7,508 nucleotides of DNA from an uncultured Clostridia bacterium (lineage in GTDB: Bacteria > Bacillota > Clostridia > Oscillospirales > Ruminococcaceae). Location of the stretch: assembly GCA_937901465.1 (NCBI GenBank), contig CALGTU010000139.1:1-7508 (forward strand), in the 5' to 3' direction. Under the pieces are notes generated by a model. That model saw only the letters and a program-made list of their open reading frames with translations. It did no database searches and was not told the origin of the DNA. The position numbers and the translations under genes are program-made. Shown here piece after piece: positions 1 through 6,475 of the stretch (the first letter of the stretch is position 1; each line of letters opens with the position of its first letter).

Positions 1-66
1 CAGGCTGGGATAGAGTTTCATCCACCGGTATGTCAAGGTGGGGGAGACTCGATCGACTTATTATAA
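1..66 (+). CDS. possible 3' end of an unidentified upstream gene
   Basis: Frame 1 is open from the left edge for 21 codons and closes with TAA at 64-66. The visible tail contains the string GGGDSIDLL and a PP dipeptide, and I do not recognise the family. The stop lies 6 bases before the AAAGGAGA ribosome site of the next gene, which is the spacing expected of an upstream cistron in one operon. The rival reading is frame 3, which is also open to the edge and runs into the methyltransferase gene. I prefer frame 1 because the methyltransferase has its own well-placed ribosome site and start. Twenty-one codons is too short for coding potential to be convincing. Confidence 0.35.
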   Translation, partial: QAGIEFHPPVCQGGGDSIDLL

Positions 67-72
67 AACAGC

Positions 73-80
73 AAAGGAGA
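73..80 (+). promoter_or_regulatory. strong ribosome binding site for a TTG start
   Basis: AAAGGAGA sits 6 bases upstream of an in-frame TTG at 87-89. The only upstream in-frame ATG (30-32) has no purine-rich site before it. This site therefore decides the start of the methyltransferase gene. Confidence 0.75.
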
Positions 81-86
81 ATTTCC

Positions 87-2018
87 TTGTCAGATTTAAT
101 TGAGATTGATAAATCACCTGTCAAAGAAGCGCTCAGACAGCTTCTTAAAGATAAAACGACAGGGAAAAATATAATATTTGCAACGGATATGTATTCGGAT
201 TACGGCTATACAGAGCTTAACCCGATGACAGAAGTTGCTATACTCGGCTTCGATTCCTGTGATATTCAGCCGAGAGTATGCAAGGCACAGGCTGAACAAA
301 ATCTGCGTACACGAAAAAAAGCAGAGGTTTTCACTCCGACGTGGATATGCAATATGATGAACAATCATTGCGACAGCGATTGGTTCGGTCGTGAAGATGT
401 ATTCAACTATACAGACATCGAAAACCGTTGGTATTCCACAAGCGAGCGCATTCTCTTCCCCGAAGGCAAAACGTGGCAGCAGTATGTTGACTCACGCCGT
501 CTTGAAATAACCTGTGGAGAAGCGCCGTATCTCGTTTCAAGATATGATACGACTACAGGTGCAATTATTCCGATAAAAGAGCGCATCGGTATGCTTGACA
601 GAAAAATGCGTGTTATAAATGAAAACGCTGTCGATGAAGCTGAATGGCTTATATGGACAGAACGAGCTTTCAACAGCGTTTATGGATATGAATTTCAGGG
701 AGACAACCTCCTGATAGCAAGAATTAATCTGCTTGTTTCTTTCTGCGATTACCTTAGAGAACGTTGGGAAAGAGAAGCAACAAAAGCCGAAATCAAAAAG
801 TTTGCGAATATTATTTCGTGGAATTTGTGGCAGATGGATGGTCTTTCCGATACTGTTCCTGTGGGAATACCCGAAGATAATTTCCGTCAGATGACGTTGT
901 TTGACGGCGATGAAGAAGAAGCACCGTCTGTTGATTGTAAAATATACGATTGGCGTAAAGACCGTTCTAAGATATTTAAAAAGATTAAAGATAAAACCGA
1001 AAGAGGTGTTAATATGAAGTTTGATTATGTAATTGGAAACCCGCCGTATCAGCAAGACTCAAATGGTGCTAATGAAAGCGACACACCACTATACCATTAT
1101 TTTTACGAAGAGTCGTTCAAAATCGCTGATAAAGTTGAGTTAATAACACCAGCAAGATTTTTATTTAATGCAGGTTACACACCCAAAACTTGGAATGAAA
1201 AAATGTTAAATGATGAGCATTTTAAAATTCTGTATTATGAATTGAAGAGTAACAAGGTATTTGCTAACACCGATATAAAAGGCGGTATCGCTATCGGTTT
1301 TAGAAATGCAGAGAAAAATTATGGCGCAATCGGAGTATTTACTGCGTATCCCGCACTCAATTCCATAAAAACAAAAGTAGATGCCGTATCTGTAAAAAGT
1401 TTATGCGATATTATTACAAATCGTGGTCTGTATAGATACTCGGATATTGCATATAAAGAACAGCCAGAAGAGATGAAAAAGACAGCGGACGCAAGAATTG
1501 CTCCCAGTGCCTTTGAAAGAATGCCAGCGTTGTTTACAGATGAAAAACCTGAAGACGGACACGAATACATACAAATATATGGAAATATCAAATCAGAGCG
1601 TTTCTATAAATGGTTCAGAAAAGATTATGTTAAATCCGTTGATAACTTATATAAATACAAGGTAATGATTCCTAAAGCTAATGGTAGCGGCGCTATTGGT
1701 GAAGTATTAAGTACGCCGCTTGTCGGCTTTACTGAAACCTATATTTCTATTGGTGAAACCGATTCAAAAGAAGAAGCAGAAGCAATATTAAAATATGTGA
1801 AAAGTAAGTTTGCACGAACAATGTTAGGTATACTGAAAGTTACACAGAATAATGCTAAGCCTACTTGGGCGAAAGTACCTATGCAAAACTTCACTCCCGA
1901 AAGCGATATCGACTGGAGCGTATCCATTGCAGAAATTGACAAACAGCTTTATAAAAAATACAATCTGACACAAGAAGAAATAGACTTTATTGAAAGCCAC
2001 GTTAAGGAGATGAGCTGA
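87..2018 (+). CDS. Eco57I-like N6-adenine DNA methyltransferase / specificity subunit of a restriction-modification system
   Basis: Transfers a methyl group from S-adenosylmethionine to adenine in the system's recognition sequence, and in this family usually also carries the recognition region. With the TTG start it is 643 aa; the ATG at 30 would add 19 residues without a ribosome site. Visible landmarks (TTG numbering): N-terminal region 1-80; FTP motif (motif X-like) at 82-84 inside KKAEVFTPTW; ITCGEAPYL at 141-149 in the place of the SAM-binding motif I, without the usual GxG; GYEFQGDNLL at about 200-209; catalytic NPPY (motif IV) at 318-321 in VIGNPPYQ; a variable, probably target-recognition region at about 335-590; and a conserved-looking tail containing DIDWS and IDKQLYKKY. 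There is no obvious PD-(D/E)XK nuclease domain, so cleavage is expected from the next gene, which overlaps the stop by one base. The central part is more AT-rich than the ends. The family call is firm; the exact R-M subtype is not. Confidence 0.88.
   Translation: MSDLIEIDKSPVKEALRQLLKDKTTGKNIIFATDMYSDYGYTELNPMTEVAILGFDSCDIQPRVCKAQAEQNLRTRKKAEVFTPTWICNMMNNHCDSDWFGREDVFNYTDIENRWYSTSERILFPEGKTWQQYVDSRRLEITCGEAPYLVSRYDTTTGAIIPIKERIGMLDRKMRVINENAVDEAEWLIWTERAFNSVYGYEFQGDNLLIARINLLVSFCDYLRERWEREATKAEIKKFANIISWNLWQMDGLSDTVPVGIPEDNFRQMTLFDGDEEEAPSVDCKIYDWRKDRSKIFKKIKDKTERGVNMKFDYVIGNPPYQQDSNGANESDTPLYHYFYEESFKIADKVELITPARFLFNAGYTPKTWNEKMLNDEHFKILYYELKSNKVFANTDIKGGIAIGFRNAEKNYGAIGVFTAYPALNSIKTKVDAVSVKSLCDIITNRGLYRYSDIAYKEQPEEMKKTADARIAPSAFERMPALFTDEKPEDGHEYIQIYGNIKSERFYKWFRKDYVKSVDNLYKYKVMIPKANGSGAIGEVLSTPLVGFTETYISIGETDSKEEAEAILKYVKSKFARTMLGILKVTQNNAKPTWAKVPMQNFTPESDIDWSVSIAEIDKQLYKKYNLTQEEIDFIESHVKEMS
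1000..1016 (+). promoter_or_regulatory. candidate internal ribosome site and ATG start inside the methyltransferase gene
   Basis: AAAGAGGTG at 1000-1008 has its GAGG core 7 bases before an in-frame ATG at 1014-1016. Starting there gives a 334-aa product beginning MKFDYVIGNPPYQ, so NPPY falls 9 residues from the new N-terminus. From memory, many annotated Eco57I-family subunits begin at this very point. This could be chance or it could yield a second, shorter polypeptide. Confidence 0.4.
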
Positions 2019-2020
2019 TG
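2004..2020 (+). promoter_or_regulatory. ribosome site and TGATG stop-start overlap coupling the two R-M genes
   Basis: AAGGAGA at 2004-2010 lies 7 bases before the ATG at 2018-2020. The A of the methyltransferase stop TGA (2016-2018) is the first base of that ATG. This is a classic translational-coupling arrangement and favours this start over the later MM pair about 12 codons inside the gene. Confidence 0.85.
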
Positions 2021-5000
2021 ATAACAATTAATACCACTCAGCGGGTTATCCCTATGATGTATGCCTATACTACACCTGAAATTGCAAGGCATAACGGCTG
2101 GATAAAGATAGGCTATACCGAAAGACAGACAGTTGAAGCTCGCATAAAACAGCAGACTCATACAAGCGATACTTTAGCACAGCTCGAATGGAAAAGTACA
2201 GCGATTTATGACGACGGTTCAGGCGACACCTTTACAGATCACGATTTTCACGCTTATCTGCAAAAGAGTGATGTTGAACGCAAGCCTGATACAGAATGGT
2301 TCAGGATTTCTGCAAACGACTCTAAGCTGAAGCTTATGGATTTCAAGCAGAACAGAGGAATTCTGCTTGCTAAGGGTACTTCTGTGCCGTATACTCTCCG
2401 TGATGAGCAGAATGAAGCTGTTGCAAAGACAATGGAGTATTTCAATACTCACGAAAAAGGTGAATTTCTCTGGAACGCAAAACCCCGTTTCGGAAAAACG
2501 CTTGCCACATACGACCTTTGCAAGCGTATGAAATCCGCTGGCGACGAAGATAAAGCGTTTAATGTTCTTATTGTTACAAACCGTCCTGCTATCGCAAACT
2601 CCTGGTACGAGGATTTTGTGAAGTTTTTAGGCGATGAGTCGGGATTCGCCTTTGTCAGCGAAACAGACAGCCTTAAAGGCAAGCCGTATGTTCTGACAAG
2701 AGAACAGTATATTGACAGCCTTACTTCTGACGATATGAAATCGGCTATTGAATTTGTCAGTTTACAGGATTTGAAAGGCTCTATCCATTTCGGCGGTCAG
2801 CATAATAAACTTGGTGAAATCAAACAGATGAACTGGGATTTGCTTGTTATCGACGAGGCACACGAAGGTGTTGATACAACAAAAACTGATATTGCGTTTT
2901 ATCAGATTAACCGCAAGCGCACGCTTCATCTTTCAGGTACGCCATTCAAGGCTCTTGCCAATGATAAATTCCCCGAAGATGCTATATATAACTGGACTTA
3001 CGCCGATGAACAGACCGCAAAGCGTGACTGGGATTACGAAAAAGGAAACAATCCTTATGAACCGCTTCCACGCCTTAATCTGTTTACATATCAGATGTCC
3101 GAAATTATCCGTGATGAGCTGAAGCAAGGCATTGATATTGACGGAGAAACAGAGGATTATGCTTTCGACCTTAATTTGTTCTTTGAAACAAAATCAGACG
3201 GTAATTTTAGGTATGATGAGTCTGTGGACAAGTTCCTTGATGCGCTTACAAAGCTCGAAAAATATCCTTTCTCCACTGATGAACTCCGTGCAGAATTAAA
3301 GCATACAATATGGCTTTTAAACCGTGTTGACAGCGCTAAAGCACTTGCGAAAAAACTTAAGAATCACCCTGTTTTCGGAGAATATGAAATTGTCCTTGCA
3401 GCAGGTGACGGCAGACTTTCAGAAGATGAGGAAACGAAAAAATCCTTTGATAAAGTCCGTGAAGCTATTACAAATCACGCAAAGACAATAACACTTTCCG
3501 TAGGTCAGCTTACAACAGGTATTACAATACCTGAATGGACTGCTGTTCTTATGCTCAGCAATATAAAAAGTCCTGCGCTTTATATGCAGGCGGCTTTCCG
3601 TGCACAGAATCCGTGGAAATATCAGCACGGCGGTAATTGTTATGTCAAGGAAAATGCTTATGTTTTCGACTTTGACCCTGCAAGAACACTTATTATATTT
3701 GAAGAATTCGCAAATGACCTTTCATCTTCTACATCAGGAGGCAGAGGCGACAGCGACGCAAGAAAGCAGAACATACGTGAACTGCTTAACTTCTTTCCTG
3801 TAGTCGGTGAAGATGAAAACGGCGAAATGATAGAGCTTGATGCTGAAAAAGTTCTTTCAATTCCAAGAAAAATCCGCTCTTTGGAGGTTGTCAGACGTGG
3901 ATTTATGTCAAATTTCCTGTTCCAGAATATTTCCAACATATTTAATGCGCCGCAGGAAGTTATTGATATTATTCAGAACTTCCAGCCTGTGTCTGAAGGG
4001 GATTTAGTCAATGTATCTTCTGATACAAGAAAAGAAATCTCAGTAAATGAAGATGGCGAAGTTGAGATTGATAACGAATATGTAATCGGACAGGCTAACG
4101 ATATTTTCGGTGAGAAGATATATGGAGAGATTACGGAAATTATCGAAACTAAAACAGCCGAAATCATCGAAACAAGCCCTGAAACTCAGATTATTAACCA
4201 TTTGAAGGAAACATTCAAGACAGAAATTGTGAAACCTATTATGGACATCACATCGCAGAGATATGAAAGCGACCTTAAAACAAGAGATGAAAAGGCTATC
4301 CAGAAAAATCTTGAACAGAAAACTGAAAAAATTGTTAATCAGGAAGTCAGCGATTATACTATTAAAAAAGCTGAAATTGAGTCACAGCGCAAAGAAGAAC
4401 TCTCTGACCTTCTCTCAATAGGCAAAACAGAGGAAGAAGTAAACGAAAAATACGACACCCTCATTGCCGAAGCAACAAATCACTTCAAGGAACGCATTGC
4501 TGAAACACTTGAAGAAGCATTACCAGCTTTCACAGAAGAAGTTGTTCGTACAGTCGAAACAAAGAAAAAAGAACACCAGAAGGAAACTATCGAAGAAGCC
4601 GTTCGTAATCATCTTCGTGGTTTTTCACGCACCATTCCATCATTCCTTATGGCATACGGTGATGACAATACCACGCTTGCAAACTTTGATGCTATCATTC
4701 CTGATGAAGTTTTTAAAGAGGTTACAAGTATTTCTCTTGATGAATTCCGTTTCCTGCGTGATGGCGGTTCTTATACCGATACAGAAACAGGAGAAGAAAA
4801 ATTTTACCAGCGTAAATTGTTCGATCCTGTAGTATTCGATGACTCTGTTAAGGAATTTTTATCACTAAAAAAACGTCTTGCAAATTATTTCGACGAAAGC
4901 AATACGGAAGATATTTTCGACTATATTCCTCCGCAGAAAACTAATCAGATTTTCACTCCAAAAAAGGTTGTAAAGCAGATGGTGGATATGCTTGAAGAAG

Positions 5001-5332
5001 AAAATCCCAGTTGTTTCGATAACCCGGACAAAACATTTGCAGACCTGTATATGAAGTCAGGTTTGTATATTACTGAAATTGTCAAAAAGCTCTATAACAG
5101 TGAAAAGATGATTGAATTATTCCCCGATAGCGAAGAACGCTTAAATCATATCTTTGAAAAACAAGTATACGGATTTGCTCCGACTGAGATTATTTATCGC
5201 ATTGCAATTAGCTTTATTCTTGGATTTGATGAGAATTCTGCAACAAGAAAGCATAATTTCCGTATGCTTGATGCGCTTCCTTATGCAAAAGAAGGCACAC
5301 TTGAGAAAAAGCTTGATGAGATCTTTTGTTAA
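2018..5332 (+). CDS. restriction subunit: GIY-YIG/T5orf172-like domain, SF2 DEAH helicase, C-terminal half-methyltransferase
   Basis: Probable ATP-dependent translocase-nuclease of the R-M system, 1104 aa. Residues 14-100 resemble the T5orf172 branch of GIY-YIG: YAY at 15-17, KIGYT at 30-34, R42, and TEWF at 92-95. The SF2 helicase core follows: Walker A variant KPRFGKT at 155-161; IVTNRP at 185-190; DEAH at 279-282; SGTPF at 306-310; a motif V-like TTGITIPE at 499-506; and motif VI-like QAAFRAQNP at 524-531. Residues about 695-868 are Glu/Lys-rich and look helical, possibly coiled coil. Residues about 966-1064 resemble the start of an N6-methyltransferase: IFTPKKVVKQM at 978-988, DLYMKSGLY at 1009-1017, and YGFAPTEIIYRIA at 1051-1063. 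The protein ends about 40 residues later without an NPPY motif. It is coupled to the methyltransferase by TGATG. The helicase call is near certain; GIY-YIG catalytic activity is inferred. Confidence 0.88.
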   Translation: MITINTTQRVIPMMYAYTTPEIARHNGWIKIGYTERQTVEARIKQQTHTSDTLAQLEWKSTAIYDDGSGDTFTDHDFHAYLQKSDVERKPDTEWFRISANDSKLKLMDFKQNRGILLAKGTSVPYTLRDEQNEAVAKTMEYFNTHEKGEFLWNAKPRFGKTLATYDLCKRMKSAGDEDKAFNVLIVTNRPAIANSWYEDFVKFLGDESGFAFVSETDSLKGKPYVLTREQYIDSLTSDDMKSAIEFVSLQDLKGSIHFGGQHNKLGEIKQMNWDLLVIDEAHEGVDTTKTDIAFYQINRKRTLHLSGTPFKALANDKFPEDAIYNWTYADEQTAKRDWDYEKGNNPYEPLPRLNLFTYQMSEIIRDELKQGIDIDGETEDYAFDLNLFFETKSDGNFRYDESVDKFLDALTKLEKYPFSTDELRAELKHTIWLLNRVDSAKALAKKLKNHPVFGEYEIVLAAGDGRLSEDEETKKSFDKVREAITNHAKTITLSVGQLTTGITIPEWTAVLMLSNIKSPALYMQAAFRAQNPWKYQHGGNCYVKENAYVFDFDPARTLIIFEEFANDLSSSTSGGRGDSDARKQNIRELLNFFPVVGEDENGEMIELDAEKVLSIPRKIRSLEVVRRGFMSNFLFQNISNIFNAPQEVIDIIQNFQPVSEGDLVNVSSDTRKEISVNEDGEVEIDNEYVIGQANDIFGEKIYGEITEIIETKTAEIIETSPETQIINHLKETFKTEIVKPIMDITSQRYESDLKTRDEKAIQKNLEQKTEKIVNQEVSDYTIKKAEIESQRKEELSDLLSIGKTEEEVNEKYDTLIAEATNHFKERIAETLEEALPAFTEEVVRTVETKKKEHQKETIEEAVRNHLRGFSRTIPSFLMAYGDDNTTLANFDAIIPDEVFKEVTSISLDEFRFLRDGGSYTDTETGEEKFYQRKLFDPVVFDDSVKEFLSLKKRLANYFDESNTEDIFDYIPPQKTNQIFTPKKVVKQMVDMLEEENPSCFDNPDKTFADLYMKSGLYITEIVKKLYNSEKMIELFPDSEERLNHIFEKQVYGFAPTEIIYRIAISFILGFDENSATRKHNFRMLDALPYAKEGTLEKKLDEIFC

Positions 5333-5362
5333 AATGCCTTCGCGTATTTGCTAATATGTCTA

Positions 5363-5390
5363 TTGTTAAATAACCACAAATCTGTATAGG
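5363..5390 (+). promoter_or_regulatory. weak candidate promoter before the RES gene
   Basis: TTGTTA (5363-5368) and TATAGG (5385-5390) are 16 bases apart in the 87-base gap after the helicase gene. A TACAAT at 5391-5396 is a better -10 but has no -35 at normal spacing. A short TGTA-N4-TACA inverted repeat (5383-5394) overlaps this area. No terminator hairpin with a T-run follows the helicase gene, so the RES gene may also be transcribed by read-through. Confidence 0.28.
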
Positions 5391-5419
5391 TACAATGTCC
5401 ATAACGAGAGTGAGAGAAT

Positions 5420-6421
5420 ATGGCTAATAAAAAAGAGATTGAAAATATGAATAGCGATGAGTGGAAATTTCTTCTGTTATTAATGCTTATGGATGATATT
5501 AAACAAAGAAATTCTAAATGGAAAAATTTTGAAGAAGAGCTTATCTATAAAAATCGCTTTTCTGTCAAACATGCAATAATAGATGAAATCCACGAATGTA
5601 AGGAAAATGCTGTAACAATTCGCAAGAAAGATACAATTTTATATCGTGCACGAGTTTTTGAAAAAAGCAATTTTAACAAATTAGTAGAATACTATTTGAA
5701 AGAAAACGGATATAGTAAATCTGAAATTCAAAAAATGCTTAACGAATGGACTGATGAGCAAAAACTTCTTTCTTTGATACCTGAAATTTATAGCGATTAC
5801 AATTACAATGAAACACCTGAACTTGTAAATGCACAAAAAAAGTGGAAGAGTAATATTAAATTCAAGGGATGGAACAAAAAGGATTCTGGTGCGCCACCAG
5901 CTGACTTGATTGGTAATGGAAGAGCTAATCCTGACCATATTCGCTATTTATATTTATGTGAAGACACAACTACACCAGTGTATGAGGTTAGACCAGTAAT
6001 CGGTGATATGGTAAGTGTTGCGAAATTTAAATTAAATAAAGAAGTAAAGCTTTATGATTTGACCTTTGACATTCACGATATTGTGAATGATGAAGTTGTC
6101 GAGTTTCCGAGATTGTACAATACAATAGGCGAAATGTTTTCAAAACCATACAATGGTGATGCTTTCAGGTATCTTCCAACTCAATATATTGCTGAGGAAA
6201 TTAAGAATATGGGTTTTGATGGGTTGCGATTTAGAAGCTCTTTGCGTAAATCAGGGATAAATATCGTTCTGTTTAACCCCGAAGATTGTACAGCTGTTTC
6301 CTCAGACTTAATAGAAGTAAAGGGGATTGATTTGACTCTAGATGAGCCAATGATCTATAAGATCGGTACTCCTCGATTAAAATCTGAAATGAAAGATTTA
6401 GAATGGATGAAGAAAACTTGA
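5420..6421 (+). CDS. RES-domain protein with N-terminal extension, putative NAD+-degrading toxin/effector
   Basis: RES-domain toxins such as MbcT of the RES-Xre toxin-antitoxin family destroy cellular NAD+, stopping growth. The 333-aa product carries the family's Arg, Glu and Ser landmarks in order: R76 in ILYRAR (73-78); GRANP at 167-171 followed by IRYLYLCED; E189 in VYEVRP (187-192); and the S273/S274 pair in LRFRSS, within a segment reading YLPTQYIAEEI then GFDGLRFRSS and INIVLFNP. Typical RES-Xre toxins are roughly half to two thirds this length. The excess is an N-terminal helical-looking region (1-70), perhaps of the HEPN/RES N-terminal type, plus an insert at about 80-155. The ATG at 5420 has only a weak GA-rich ribosome site (GAGAGTGAGAG). 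No HTH/Xre antitoxin gene fits next to it. The gene is clearly more AT-rich than the R-M genes. The domain call is strong; toxicity and a defence role are inferred. Confidence 0.8.
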   Translation: MANKKEIENMNSDEWKFLLLLMLMDDIKQRNSKWKNFEEELIYKNRFSVKHAIIDEIHECKENAVTIRKKDTILYRARVFEKSNFNKLVEYYLKENGYSKSEIQKMLNEWTDEQKLLSLIPEIYSDYNYNETPELVNAQKKWKSNIKFKGWNKKDSGAPPADLIGNGRANPDHIRYLYLCEDTTTPVYEVRPVIGDMVSVAKFKLNKEVKLYDLTFDIHDIVNDEVVEFPRLYNTIGEMFSKPYNGDAFRYLPTQYIAEEIKNMGFDGLRFRSSLRKSGINIVLFNPEDCTAVSSDLIEVKGIDLTLDEPMIYKIGTPRLKSEMKDLEWMKKT

Positions 6422-6447
6422 TCAAGTTCTCACCAAAATGCTATAAT
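6418..6447 (+). promoter_or_regulatory. extended -10 sigma-A-type promoter for the AlbA_2 gene
   Basis: TTGATC (6418-6423), an 18-base spacer, then a perfect TATAAT (6442-6447) preceded by TG at 6439-6440 (TGC-TATAAT, an extended -10). The -35 overlaps the stop codon of the RES gene. Transcription would start near 6454, leaving a leader of about 20 bases. The -10 lies inside an 11-base palindrome, GCTATAATAGC (6440-6450), a possible but unproven operator. Confidence 0.7.
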
Positions 6448-6458
6448 AGCGTGTCCTT

Positions 6459-6467
6459 AAGAGAGGT
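6459..6467 (+). promoter_or_regulatory. ribosome binding site of the AlbA_2 gene
   Basis: AAGAGAGGT with its AGAGG core ending about 9 bases before the ATG at 6476. It lies just downstream of the predicted transcription start and supports this ATG. Confidence 0.6.
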
Positions 6468-6475
6468 ATATATTA

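Noticed and set aside
21..42. CCACC / GGTGG inverted repeat (22-26 and 37-41) as a terminator
   Set aside because: The stem is only five base pairs with a 10-base loop and no T-run follows; it also lies within an open frame.
537..1055. Minus-strand open frame of 172 codons opposite the methyltransferase gene
   Set aside because: It lies entirely opposite a well-supported gene, has no recognisable motifs and is Cys/Phe/Ile-rich as expected of an antisense shadow.
4464..4832. Plus-strand 122-codon frame inside the helicase gene
   Set aside because: It is an out-of-frame shadow of the Glu/Lys-rich helical region with low-complexity Lys/Leu content and no family resemblance.
5366..5394. Short inverted repeats GTTAAATAAC and TGTA-N4-TACA between the helicase and RES genes
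   Set aside because: Four-base arms are expected by chance in AT-rich DNA; they do not form a terminator and there is no evidence for an operator beyond the weak promoter noted.
5333..5419. Possible small antitoxin gene before the RES gene
   Set aside because: The gap is only 87 bases and contains no frame with a start and ribosome site long enough to encode an Xre-type protein.
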